In this document: piece after piece, positions 23,694-35,284 of the stretch
How positions within the stretch are numbered: the first letter of the stretch is position 1
How the letters are laid out: every line of letters starts with the position of its first letter
Origin: Melocanna baccifera
Lineage: Eukaryota > Streptophyta > Magnoliopsida > Poales > Poaceae
Direction of reading: 5' to 3'
Length of the DNA: 64,000 bases
NCBI GenBank assembly: GCA_036346265.1
Contig: CM070685.1
Location: 33,965,281-34,029,280 of the forward strand
Position numbers and translations under genes: made by a program
The notes under the pieces: generated by a model
The model's input: only the letters and a program-made list of their open reading frames with translations
What the model was told of the DNA's origin: nothing
Databases searched by the model: none

Positions 23694-24864
23694 ATTTGTA
23701 AAATAACTTCACCGCAATACATTGCATAAAAATGCATATGATCTTCCCACAATGCAATGTATATGAATGCTCATGCTCCACTTCACCCTTACCCAACAAG
23801 GTAAGAGTGTGCATCGTACTACGGCAATGTATGCGCAAGCTGACTGATCGCGGCTATAAGCGGCGACATCCACAATGCAAATGTCATGACATGTTATGAA
23901 TGATATGATAATCACAAACCACAAGAATCTAACTACGAAGATTAGCAATATAATTATCATGAATACTTCCTCAATATCCACATGTGTCTCATTAAGCACA
24001 ATGCTAATGCTTCATAAGATTATAACCACAAGACCCACATTCAGTTCACCAAAATCATAATCAATCGATCTATAGGGAGTTATACCACATAGATCACAAT
24101 TTGTTTATTAAGAATACTGCCACCACAACTATAAATATTCACTAAGAATACTACCACTTAGGTCCCAATATATTCATAAAGATTACTACCCCACAACTAT
24201 ACTTGTTTCATCAAGAACAATTCCACATACCCACTATTAACCATCAAGATCATAAACTATTGAATTCTTAAAGTACTTCCACATGAACCACATTAAGAAA
24301 GCATATAACAATGGTATGGCAACTCAAATTAAGAGAAATACTTAATATGTAGGTAGAGTGATTAACGAGTTAAACTGTAGCACAACCGCTACGTTTACTT
24401 GCCTCTACCGTTGAAGTGAAGCAATCACGTGCATTCAGGAGCAACACCACCTAGGGATTTGGAATCATCCCTCTTCTTCCTCTTCTTCTCCTTCCCTTCT
24501 TCTCCTCCTTCTCTTCCTCTCCTTCTTCTCCTTCTTCTCCTTGCACAAGGGCAGCACCAAAGGGGAGGGAGAGGGCGCAAGGAGGGTGGGGGTGGCGGCT
24601 TGGGGTGGGAAAAGGGGGAGGGAGGGCTCCCCAAGGGGTTTATAAAGGGGGGTGCTAGGGTTTGGGAGGGGGTACGGGCCCCCATTTTGGCTAGCTGGCC
24701 CACCCCTCCAGGCAGCCCAAAACCTCTTAATTAATTATTTTAATTCTCTTTTTATTATTTTAGACTATTCCGAAGAATTTATTTTCACCTCCCGTGATTT
24801 ACAGAAATTCCGGGCGACTCCGGGATTAATTTAAAAACTGACGCCGAAACGACGTTCGTGGATT
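23694..24864 (-). repeat. NA-LTR left LTR copy, truncated
   Basis: It aligns with 28025-29200 of the right LTR at roughly 95 percent by eye, but lacks the first 760 or so bases of that LTR. The match ends at the shared CGAAACGACGTTC. Confidence 0.8.
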
Positions 24865-24874
24865 ATGTGGTTGA

Positions 24875-25931
24875 CCTTCGTGGTTAAATTCTTTTGGTTT
24901 ATGATTATCATATCATTCATAACATGTCATGACATTGCATTGTGGATGTCGCCGCTTATAGCAGCGACCGTACCGGTACAGCATCGTGCATTGCCGTAGC
25001 ACGATGCACACTTTTACCTTGTTAGGTAAAGGTGCAGTGGAGCATAGCATGCATATGTATTGCATTTGTAGAAAGATCATTTGCATTCTTATGCAATATA
25101 TTGTGGTGAAGTTATTTTATAAACAACTACAATTTCATAGTTGTAAGGTGGAATTGGCTCATGAGGGCCACTTGTGGTATGAGGAATGTGGCTGTGGTCG
25201 TGGATTGGGGTTCACCCCTTGTGGCATGGTTGGGGTTGTGATTGTGGTATGAGATTCTTTTCTCTTGTGGTAATTGTTGATAGCAGTTGTGGATGCGAGA
25301 AATAATAAAGTTAGTGAGGTAAAACATGCTAATAATTTATTGTCATTGGTAGTGGTAGTGGTGGATGATATGAAGTAGTTAATCCAGATTTATATGCTAA
25401 TGTTTTATTACTGTTGGTAGTAAACATGGTCGAGACTATAATTGTGGTCATTATGGGAAATGGATATTGATGTTTAATATCATTGTAGTTTAATTAGCTT
25501 GTTAATGAATGTGGATGTACATTGTGGATGTGGACATGTGGATACTTTAATGATATTGTATATTTGCTTGTAGTCTGAATAGCCCGTTAAACAGTTTGCT
25601 TGCTGAGATTTTTATCTCACCCTTATTTTTCCCTCCTACAGGTGATTCTTGAGCATTCATGGGATGGGTAGAGCGGCACCACAATAATGCACTTGGTTCA
25701 TCAATTCATGTTGTAATAAAGTCGATGGAATTCTAGCCAAATGCTTAGTTATTCGTGGATGATTATTTTATTTAAGAAAGATGAACTTGTGAACATTTCG
25801 TTGTTATTTATGCTTCCGCTTAATGCTTCATGTATAGAAAATATTGCCGAAATAAATTATCTTGAAATTTTGGCTAGCTGTAGAGTGGTTTGGTGGCATT
25901 CCAGGGTAACGTGGGTCCTGGGGTGTTATAT
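24875..25931 (+). repeat. NA-LTR inverted LTR copy
   Basis: The reverse complement of this segment aligns with 27260 to about 28290 of the right LTR. Its right edge GGGGTGTTATA mirrors the LTR start TGTAACACCC. It is more diverged than the direct copies. Confidence 0.75.
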
Positions 25932-27245
25932 CATGATCCTATCTCTGATTTGCAATCATAAATCAATTATAACCATAGATTCGATATCCCACCTTACAAT
26001 CAAAAAAATTAGAACGAAATAACTTTAAACATGAACAATACCAGCTTTATGAGACAAGATTCCACAAGTCAATACATCAACCTTCATATATTTCTTCATA
26101 CATGTTTCAACATTTTAGCATAGCAAACGTTACATGAATTTAGCAGTTATACATGCTCATCAGATAAGTAAAGAGAGGACATATTAAAGATTAATATTAC
26201 TAAATCAATATTCCAACACCTCCTTAACCATACTGAATGATCAGATCAATTACTTAAAAACGAATATCCAATTTACATAACAAGTTGGAAATTTAAACAA
26301 TCACAATAATCAAACCAATCCTATTTTCTTTCATATTCCTCAATAACTGCATAAGTTCTAAACATGCATAGATAAATTCTTAGCCACAATTCTTCAAGAA
26401 ACTATAACAGGATAATATCATATTAATCAACCCACTTCTAAGGATATTGGTAGAAATTAATTATGTACCACACTAGCATCTTAACTCGATAATTAACAAC
26501 TTATCAATTACTTGCATAATTGCCACCTCCTACTCAGACACAACAAAACATCACAAAGGATTTTAACACTTCCTTTTAGAAAAGAGAGTAATCAATCTTT
26601 AATAGTCGAAATAACTCAAAAGAAATGCATAAAGCCAAGGCTTCGCAAACAACAAACTTCCAACAGAAAGCTTTGTTTTTTCCAAAATATCAAACGAATA
26701 AATGAGTCATATTTTCTAGTAGAAAAGATGGAAACAACATGAAAATCAATCTCACCAATTAACAGTGCTCACGAGCAGCAAGAGCATCTCATCAATCAAA
26801 AGAAAACAACAGTTGCCTTAAAACGATTGGAGGCCTTTTGGCACCCAACCACTGCAATAAACCACTAACCCAAGACAAATATCGTTAACCGCAATAGGCC
26901 AAGAATTGGCCAAAATCAACACAAGAAAGATAACAACTTTTCTAAGAAACTTACCCACGACATCCGCAACTAAGTTACCCGAGGTAACTGCATTACTAAC
27001 CCTATACCACGAACGGTGGTATAAATAATCAATGCCTAAGGCAACAACTACAACATGTACCTCTTGTCAATGACTATCCTCAATCATAGCAGTCATAGAA
27101 GCAAATCATAATCATGCAAGATCATATCATAACATAAATCGTCAATACAACATATCAAAAGCATAAATGCAATGCTTGACCCATCCCATTCTACTGTGCA
27201 CCAGTGTGTCAATTTAATAATTTAATTACCATGGACCTAACGCCC
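25932..27245 (-). other. NA-LTR internal region, non-coding
   Basis: About 1.3 kb of AT-rich sequence with only short frames. No gag or pol motif is visible. Confidence 0.6.
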
Positions 27246-27257
27246 GCTCTGATACCA
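27246..27257 (-). other. primer binding site (initiator Met tRNA type) of NA-LTR
   Basis: GCTCTGATACCA on the plus strand is TGGTATCAGAGC in the element's sense, two bases from the LTR end. This is the standard plant initiator-tRNA-Met primer site and fixes the element's orientation as minus. Confidence 0.9.
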
Positions 27258-27259
27258 AC

Positions 27260-29214
27260 TGTAACACCCTAGGACCTACATTATCCTGGGATGTCACTAA
27301 ACCACTCTACAAGCTAGCTAATTTACATGATAACATAAGCTGGCAACAACTTCTAAATCATGATAAACTAAGCGGAAGCATACTAAATCAAAGGTAATGG
27401 AACACTAATAGTTAAGAAACAACCACTATTAATTTTAACCAATTAAAGTGAACCACAGCCTAACATTAATAATTATACATGATCAACAATGAGAGTAAAA
27501 ATGAATGACTGGAGACTACACTTATTTATTACAATATGAAACATCATATGGTGTGTGACAGTGATGTGCCGCTCTACCCTTCCCATGCATGCTCGAGAAG
27601 TCACCTGGAAGGGGGAAGCAAGAGTGAGATAAAAATCTCAGCAAGCAAACTGTTTAACAATCTAATTAAACTACAATGTTGTTAAGCATCAATATTTATT
27701 TTCCACAGTGACCACAAATATAGCTTTAACCACATTTACTACCAACAATAATAAAACATTAGCAATAAATCTTGTTTGACTACATCATAATCTCAACTAA
27801 CTATCACTACCAATGACAGGAAAGTATTAACAGTTTTACCTCACTATCTTTATTATTTCTCGCATCCACAACTGCCATCAACAGTTTCTACAAGAGAAAG
27901 GAATCTCATGCCACAATTTCAACTCCTACCATACCAACAGGGGTGAACCTCATTCCATGACCACAACCATATTCCTCATACCGCAAGTGACTCTCATGAG
28001 TCAAATCCACATCACAACTATGAAGTTGCTTTTATTTGTAAAATAACTTCACCACAATATATTGCATAAAAATGCATATGATCTTCCCACAATGCAATGC
28101 ATATGAATGCTCATGCTCCACTTCACCCTTACCCAATAAGGTAAGAGTGTGCATCGTACTATGACAATGTACGATGTTGTACCGGTACGGTCGCGGCTAT
28201 AAGCGGCGATATCCACAATGCAAATATCATGACATGTTATGAATGATATGATAATCATAAACCACAAGAATCTAACCACGAAGATTAGCAACATAATTAT
28301 TGTGAATACTTCCTCGATATCCACATGTATCTCATTAAGCACAATGCCAATGCTTCATAAGATCATTACCACATGACCCACATTCAGTTCACCAAAATCA
28401 TAATCAATAGATCTATAGGGAGTTATACCACATAGACCATAATTTTTTTTATCAAGAATACTGCCACCACAACCACAAATATTCACTAAGAATACTACCA
28501 CTTAGGCCACAATATATTCATAAAGATTACTACCCCACAACTATACTTGTTTCATCAAGAACAATTCCACATACCCACTATTAACCATCAAGATCATAAA
28601 CTATTGAATTCTTAAAGTACTTCCACATGAACCACATTAAGAAGGCATGTAACAATGGCATGGCAACTCAAATTAAGATAAATACTTAATGTGTAGGTAG
28701 AGTGATTAACGAGTTAAACTGTAGCACAACCGCTACGTTTACTTGCCTCTACCATTGAAGCGAAGCAATCACGTGCATTCAGGAGCAACACCACCTAGGG
28801 ATTTGGGATCACCCATCTTCTTCCTCTTCTCCTTCCCTTCTTCTCCTCCTTCTCTTCCTCTCCTTCTTCTCCTTACAAGGGCAGCACCAAAGGGGAGGGA
28901 GAGGGCGCAAGGAGGGTGGGGGGGTGGCGGCTTGGGGTGGGAAAAGGGGGAGGGAGGGCTCCCCCAGGGGTTTATAAAGGGGGGTGCTAGGGTTTGGGAG
29001 GGGGTACGGGCCCACGTTTGGGCTAGCTGGCCCAAAGTGGCTGGCCCACCCCTCCGGACAGCCCAAAACCTCTTAATTAATTATTTTAATTCTCTTTTTA
29101 TTATTTTAGACTATTCTAAAGAATTTATTTTCACCTCCCGCGATTTACCGAAAATCCGGGCGACTCTGCGATTAATTTAAAAACTGACGCCGAAACGACG
29201 TTCAGGATATTACA
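27260..29214 (-). repeat. NA-LTR right (5') LTR, full length
   Basis: It starts TGTAACACCC and ends GGATATTACA on the plus strand, 1955 bp. In sense orientation a TTTATAAACC box corresponds to about 28970-28980. A CT-rich and G-rich stretch (28800-28960) gives spurious long frames on both strands. Confidence 0.8.
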
Positions 29215-29284
29215 AGCTTGATTCTGGACTAGTGTGATTTACATAGAGGATCTAGGAGTCGTTGCTCTGGGGTCCGACAATAGC

Positions 29285-30557
29285 CACCATGCTTTCCTTT
29301 TTACAAATCTACCCTTTGTCACGGACATTACCCTAGGACATACTTGTCTTTTACATACTCTGGTGGGCCTCTTGGGCTTGCCTTTTTTTACTATTACTAC
29401 AACTTCGTACATGCATTTTGCAAGGCTGCCTAGACACTTCCGAATGGGATAAGGTGGAGGCCATTTCCACAACAGTAGCCTCTCACGATAGAAGGCTCTA
29501 CCTTCGGTAGGCTGAGATCGTGCTGTCAAACCTTTTGGTCTCCACTGTCTTTTCAATCCGTCACCTGGCAACATCATGGTCTGAATTGCTCGGGCTATTG
29601 AGGCTCTGCGAAGAACCCGCAAGAAGCCTTTGGTCTTCGAGTACCAAGAACATACCTCACGAAGTACTGCGAGGTGCATGATCTTCTCCTTCCTTTGATA
29701 CACTTCTCAAAATGTCATGGAGCCCCTGCGCTCGAAGCCTTTGGTCTCCGTCCAACTTATGTGAAGTCCCTAATCCTTGCTCTCCCTTTGAGGTTCTTAG
29801 TAGTCATGCGATGTGAACCCTCTCTACAGTATGCCACGGAGCCGTGATCCTCGCATCCTTTAGATATGTTCCTTGGTGTGTCTCACAACCCACCCAGGCG
29901 AAGCCTTTGATCTTCGCTCGACCTATGTACCCTTTACGGAGTTCCACTGCCTTTAATGAAATGGTGTCGAAACTGAGACTCGTGCCTGTCTACAAAGACC
30001 ACCAAACATCGCCTTGACACTGTTGTCGAGGCCGAATACTTGAGGGTTGCTAAGACCGAACAGTCGCATATTTTCGAGACGCCTGGGCATGTTTCCCATG
30101 TTGATGCATTCGAACGATTGTACATCATCGAGGTGATTCGGACAACTAGACAGTTGTCAGAACTACCACTCTACCGAATATGTGTCGCTTGGCAATTGAA
30201 GGGTTGTGATTGCTACGCCTGTTACCTCACGCATTTTCGAGGCACAAAACACCCCTGAGGTACAGCTAATGGGACCCCGCCAGCCATGTGTCATGTGACG
30301 ATTGGCACGCTGTACTCGAGTAACGCCTGTACTTCGCGTGGTCCCAAGGCACCCCGCACTCTCCTGAGATACAGCTAGCGGAACTTTGAGACATCATTAA
30401 TGGCGCCGCACGCTTCCTCTACCCCTTCCAGTCTTCGAAAGGTGGAGGAGACGCCGAGCTCTCCACGCTGTTCTTCCGCTCCTTCTAGTTCTCCCTCACC
30501 ACTACTCTCTCCTTGAGTTTACATCACCTTTTTTGCTTCTTCCCTGCCAACACCGAC
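29285..30557 (-). other. Gypsy-T: rest of left LTR and 3' non-coding region
   Basis: The LTR ends at 29474. Beyond it are repeated phrases of the type GAAGCCTTTGGTCTTCG (29620, 29730, 29900), a loose tandem array in the 3' region of the element. No coding sequence is recognised. Confidence 0.55.
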
Positions 30558-33500
30558 ATGGCTCGCGGCCGCGACCATTCTCGTTGTCCCGTCGAGATGG
30601 AATATGAACTCGTGAATCGGGAGTCTTCCGCCATCGACAAGCGGTGGTGCGCGGCAAGGAAGGGGGATGGCCATTACTCCAATGTGCTAGGGACAAGCTT
30701 GGCCGACGACGTGTTGATACACAACCTGGTGTGCGATGGCAAGATCTCTAGGAAAGAGATGGTCCGACTTCCTCCTTGCGATAAGAAGGAGCCCCACCTA
30801 TCGGACATGGAAACGATGGTGTTTGTTGTGTACTTCGATGTCGGTCTTAGATTCCCTACGTCAATATTTGTGGGCGAAGTGCTTCGAAGGTACGGGTTGG
30901 AGTTGGCTTAGCTGACCCCGAACACCATCGTTCACTTGGCCGTTTACAGCTGGGCATGCCGAACGGAGGGTTCATGGCCAAGTATCGCCCTCTTTTGCTA
31001 CTTACACGACGCCTGATGCCAGCCGAAGAAGCTCTGGAAGGGCGAATACTCCAACCTCAGTTGCGTCAACTTCATGCTACGTCCGCAATGCACGAAGCTA
31101 TTCCCTGCAAACGCTACGCGGACGAAGTGGGAATCCAATTGGATGCGCCAGTGCTTCTACCACCACTTGGAAGGCGGGGACACATTGAGGTGGTCCGGCG
31201 GGGCTCTGGATTTCAACATGTCCCCTTTGGTCCACCTTGATCATGACGATGAATTGAAGGCCTGGAGGTTGGTCGGGGTAGCCCTTCAGCTGAACATGCG
31301 CGATCTGGTGGAAGAATTCCTAATGTATGGGGTATTTCCATTGGCTCGCTAGTGGCTTATTCAATCCGGATGCACTCGAGATGATAATGTCCGGCCTTCC
31401 ATCGCCTCATGGCCACCACCAAGGGATCCCCATAAGTTTTTATCAAGCAACAAGGCTGAGTTTTTACCTTGCATAATCTTACAAAATTTTGTATCCTCAC
31501 ATGATTGACCCTCGAAGATGCGGAGTGGGCAGCCCTCGTCTTCTTGGGGCCATACATTGCCAAGGAACATAACCTGAGGGAGTCGATAACAATGAACCTC
31601 GGGAGGATCAATTGCGTATGCAAGGCGCTCAACATCCCTGTGCCAGAATGCCCTCCACCGAGCACTCTGCGCGCACGTGGGAGTGGGGGAGATGCCGCAG
31701 ATGCTTTGACTTCACATCTGCAGCCTCACTCTTCGCCCGAGGCACTTCCTGCGCCCTCTCCGCATCTCCCATCCGAGGTGACGGAACCAACCGCCATCGC
31801 TGCTGCGAAGTCGGATTCCGCAGACTACGCCAACTCAGATCTTGGGGAGGGTGCGGATGTGGGGTTTGGCCCGCGAGGTACCCTTCGTGAGGAGGATGAT
31901 CCCGTGTCCCCCTTTGATGCTTATGAGGCCAAATGTGCCCGCCTGAGTCCTTCTGCCTTGGCCAGAGAGGGGGCCGTTGCCGCTGCAGTTGATGAGGAAA
32001 CAGGGGCGGCCGCGGCAATTGGTAAGGACGCCAGTGTCACTGCAGCAACTCCTCCACCCGCGGCTATCGAAGCCAACTTTCGGGTGGCACTATCTACGCT
32101 TCTGGATGGCTCCGACTCTAACACGGAGGCCATCACCCTTGGGGTAAGGAGTGAAGGGGCTCCTGCGAAGGCCATGGAGGCAGGAGGTGGTGATGGCTCG
32201 CAGTTGAGGTCCCCCGGTCGAGGTACGGGCGCGGTCAACCCCTTTTCGCCTTTAGACTTCATGCGGTTTTTGCCCCTTGGCTCACTGACAATATCTCCGG
32301 CATCAGGGAGTCCACACTCTTCAGGGCACGTGCCGAATTCCTTCACGGGAGCAGGACGTGACCCAACGGGTGCTACTGCCCTGAACATACCTTTGAGTCC
32401 TCTTCCTGGCGAGGTATCCATCGCCGAATCTTGGCACCTCGTTATGATAGACTTCGTTGCTCACCCGGACACTTTTTGGGCCCTACTGGTGGTAGCCGAC
32501 TGTGCAGATGCTTCACTAGATCGCTGGGCGCTCTCTTCATGTGGTTCGGAGCTATTTGAGGGCGTGTTTGAAGCCACCGAGATGAAGGTATGTTGTAACC
32601 CTTTAAAAAGCGACTATATAGTCAATCACTAAGACTTTAATGTAACATAGGCTTTGGCTCTTTCTCACGCCCTTCAAAAAGCCTGAGGTCGGGAGCAGAG
32701 CGCACTTCAGGAGCGGTTATCAGCTGTGCAAGCCGTAGTCGAGTCTGTTCGCCAAGGTGCGTCAGCTATAGCCATCGTCACTACCGAAGAATGTGCCAAG
32801 CCTCTCCAGCAGATCTCCGAACTGGTTGCGGAGAAGAACCAGCTGGCACTGGAGGTGGCTGAGTCCGTCCGCCATTCCGCCGAGGAAGTAGCGATCACCA
32901 TAGCGGCGAAGGATGAGCGGATCCATTTCCTCGAGATGGAAGGCACCAAGGCCAAAGCAGATGCAAAGGCCCTCGCTGAACGAACTCAAGAAGCAGCTGC
33001 CGAGGAACGTATGGGCTTGCTGTAACAAATCTCTGATTTGGAGGTGGAGAAGGAGCGGCTTGTGTCCGAGGTGGGGGCTATGGGAAGCCGTTTAGGCGAC
33101 GCCGCCTTATTAGCATGGAGGTCAATGGAATCGCTGGAGGGCGCCTTGACCGAGTTAGCTGTCAAAGTCCCCCATCAAACCCACAGACCCGAAGATGCTT
33201 CTAGCCTTCGTAGGAATGGAGAAGCTTCATCCTTAGCACTAAATGTTGCACGCTCGTACGACAACCATTGCTCCCTGGTGACAAGTCAGATGTTGTTCGG
33301 TTTGCTTCACTTGCGAGGATGTCTGCACGTCGGCGAGCTAGCAAACTCCCGTCTGGACTTGCCTGGAGGGGATAACTCCATGTCGGGAGCTCTTCACGCC
33401 GTGCGACGGTCCATTCACGCCTTCCACCATCGCATCTGGGACTACATTGGCGCCGCTGCCGCCAAGATTGCCATGCGACGCTCCCTCGGAGCCAACGAAG

Positions 33501-33577
33501 ACCTCGGGCGCTGGCTTGACGAAGTCCCTTGCCGCGACGAAGGCGAGGAAGGTGGTGCAAACATGGCTGTCGTCTAG
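30558..33577 (+). pseudogene. Gypsy-T antisense ORF (putative gypsy-type transposon domain protein), broken
   Basis: It is read on the strand opposite to gag-pol. From ATG 30558 (MARGRDHSR) the first part contains MVFVVYFDVGLRFPTS, then a stop at 30909, then LTPNTIVHLAVYSWACRT, matching the domain often annotated as putative gypsy-type transposon protein in grasses. A break or probable intron lies at about 31351-31505. A 376-codon stretch with a low-complexity acidic/alanine-rich middle follows (31505-32587). A clear GT..AG intron (GTATGT at 32588, ACATAG ending 32650) leads into a coiled-coil-like, glutamate- and alanine-rich C-terminal part ending at 33577. In-frame stops at 30909, near 32683 and at 33023 show it is not functional here. 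The role of such antisense ORFs in Tat elements is unknown. Confidence 0.7.
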
Positions 33578-34269
33578 CAGGTCTGACATTTAGGTTTTTA
33601 TGCCCTCCGTATCATCTCTACCCCTGCTTTTGTAGCAGCACGCCTGCACGATGTAATCATACTTCTGTAATAAAGAAGGACTTCGCATTACTTGCTTACT
33701 TTTGCCGAATACTTGTATCAATCAGGTGCTTGATAATGACATGCTCCTTGATTCTAACCGTCTCATGCGCCGTTGACTACGTCACTGGGGGGTTCACCGA
33801 AGACTCCCTGCTATTTTGGGCTAGGATATCTCGCAGCAACGAAGTCCCCACTCAGACGCCTGTTCGATTAGAACCCTTAGAAGAGTAGGTCATTTGAACA
33901 TGTGATGCCTGTAATTGCAGAACATAATATTATGGCAATAAATAGAGGACTTTTAACACCTCAGTTTCCTGACCACTACGAGGGTTCCAAACCCCCTCTT
34001 CTTTCTTCTCTCTCCCTTTTCTTTTGTTTTACAATTATGCCATGAGGACAGACGCAATCATGTTATGAAGACAAACACCCATGCAATCAGCAGTAAAGCA
34101 TGGCTTAGGAGCATATACTTTGTTGGCTTGCCTTTGAATTAACATCGACACGGTTTGGGACAAGACAAAGTCCCCAAACGAACGAGTCTCGTAAGTACAC
34201 GCTAATACACGCTCCATATATTCTCCACCTTCCACCCCTTGGGTTTTGCGCTTTGCAGATATAGCCAAA
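33578..34269. other. Gypsy-T spacer after the antisense ORF
   Basis: This contains the likely 3' end region of the antisense transcript. No coding sequence is recognised. Confidence 0.45.
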
Positions 34270-34484
34270 AGAATATGTGCGAAGCCTCTGGTCTTTGCAT
34301 ATTTTAGGTAGACTTCGAGGGAATGTGTGGAGCCTCCAGCCTTCGCATATTTTAGGTAGACTTCGCGGGAATGCACGGAGCCTCTAGTCTTCGCATATTT
34401 TAGGTAGACTTCGCGGGAATGCGCGGAGCCTCTAGTGTTCGCATATTTTAGGTAGACTTCGCGGGAACGTGTGGAGCCTTTGGC
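34270..34484. repeat. 48-bp tandem repeat, about 4.5 copies
   Basis: The unit begins GGAGCCTCTAGTCTTCGCAT and ends in GTAGACTTCGCGGGAATG. Because 48 is divisible by 3, the minus strand stays open through the array and shows a 16-residue repeat with the core EVYLKYAKTRG. I regard the frame as a by-product of the period. Confidence 0.8.
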
Positions 34485-34559
34485 TAACATGTTTCTAGAA
34501 TGTTATCAGAGAACAATATTCACAACATTTTATACTCCACAGAGTACGCCGGCGCCATG

Positions 34560-35150
34560 TTCCCGGCGCTTTATACTTCGAAGAGTACGCTGGGTGCGCT
34601 AGGCATCACCGCGCGATTTTGGCCCAGGACGACCATGTTCCCGGCGCTTTATACTTCACAGAGTACACTGAGCGTGCTAGGCAGCACTGCACAATTTTGG
34701 CCTGGGACGACCATGTTTTTGGCGCTTTATACTCCGCAGAGTACACCGGGCGCGCTAGGTAGCACCGCGCGATTTTGGCCCAGGACGACCATATTCCCAG
34801 CGCTTTATACTCTACAGAGTACGCCGGGCGCTCTAGGCAGCAACATGCGATTTTGGCCCGGGACGACCATGTTCCCGGTGCTTTATACTCCGCAGAGTAC
34901 GCCGGGCACGCTAGGCAGCACCGCGCGATTTTGGCCTGGGACGACCATGTTCCCTGCACTTTATACTTCGCAGACTACGCCGGGCGCGCTAGGCAGCACC
35001 GTGCAATTTTGGCCTGGGACGACCATGTTCCCGGCGCTTTATACTCCGCAGACTACACCGAGCGCGCCAGGCAGCACCGCACGATTTTGGCCCAAGACGA
35101 CCATGTTCCCGGCGCTTTATACTCCGTAGAGTACGCCGGCCATGCTAGGC
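34560..35150. repeat. 78-bp tandem repeat, about 7.5 copies
   Basis: Units start GCGCTTTATACTCCGCAGAG, contain CGCGATTTTGGCCC and end GACGACCATGTTCCCG. They are 80-95 percent alike. The period is a multiple of 3, so long open frames run through the array on both strands. Such arrays are typical of the 3' region of Tat elements. Confidence 0.85.
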
Positions 35151-35284
35151 AACACATTTTCACACATAAATGCTTATGATAGCCATTAATGGGATGCATA
35201 TGAACATGGTACCATATTTACATGGCCCGTTTTCAAGTCGAAGCTTTTACAGATGCATTAGTATGAGCTAGCTATGCGTTTATT

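Larger units (their letters stand above)
23694..29214 (-). mobile_element. NA-LTR: non-coding LTR retrotransposon with rearranged LTR copies, inside LTR-3
   Basis: A complete 1.95-kb LTR (27260-29214) lies on the right, with a tRNA-Met-type primer site beside it. On the left is a direct but 5'-truncated LTR copy (23694 to about 24864), followed by an inverted LTR copy (about 24875-25931). The interior (25932-27245) is short and codes for nothing recognisable, so the element is non-autonomous. AGCTT occurs at both edges (23689-23693 and 29215-29219). However, both the left LTR start and about 120 bases of LTR-3 are missing, which points to a deletion at the left junction. Confidence 0.75.
19117..29279 (+). 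mobile_element. LTR-3: solo LTR split by NA-LTR
   Basis: It starts TGTAACAGC at 19117 and ends GGGTCCGACA at 29279. The duplication is ATAAC on the left and ATAGC on the right (one change). Parts 19117-23688 and 29215-29279 belong to it. They match LTR-2 in plan and in phrases such as CAAGGCAAGTTACAC (22321), GGACCTAGGCTAATGGTTAGG, CATTCGCCTGTGGGCAGACG (23639) and the terminal CACTAG..TAGTG..ATTTACA stretch. The TATA box is CTATAAAAG at 19822-19830. No PBS or coding domain belongs to it. Confidence 0.75.
19019..29474 (-). repeat. Gypsy-T left (3') LTR, split by LTR-3
   Basis: The pieces 19019-19116 and 29285-29474 join to 288 bp and align along the full 290-bp right LTR at 40730-41019. The break point carries ATAAC (19112-19116) and ATAGC (29280-29284). 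Confidence 0.85.

Noticed and set aside
24425..24734. Proline- or glycine-rich frames at 24.4-24.7 kb and again at 28.7-29.2 kb
   Set aside because: The two are the same CT/G-rich part of the NA-LTR long terminal repeat, open on both strands.
27246..27257. Part of a tRNA gene
   Set aside because: Only the 12-base complement of the tRNA 3' end is present, directly beside an LTR. It is a primer binding site, as is 55276-55288.
19117..29279. LTR-3 plus its content as one full-length 10-kb autonomous retrotransposon
   Set aside because: No second LTR of the same family lies inside it. The inner 5.5 kb belongs to a different element with its own LTR and primer site, so the outer part is a solo LTR.
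34500..35179. 209- and 134-codon plus-strand frames made of 26-residue repeats
   Set aside because: They follow exactly the 78-bp tandem array. The opposite strand is open too, so this is most simply a by-product of a period divisible by three.
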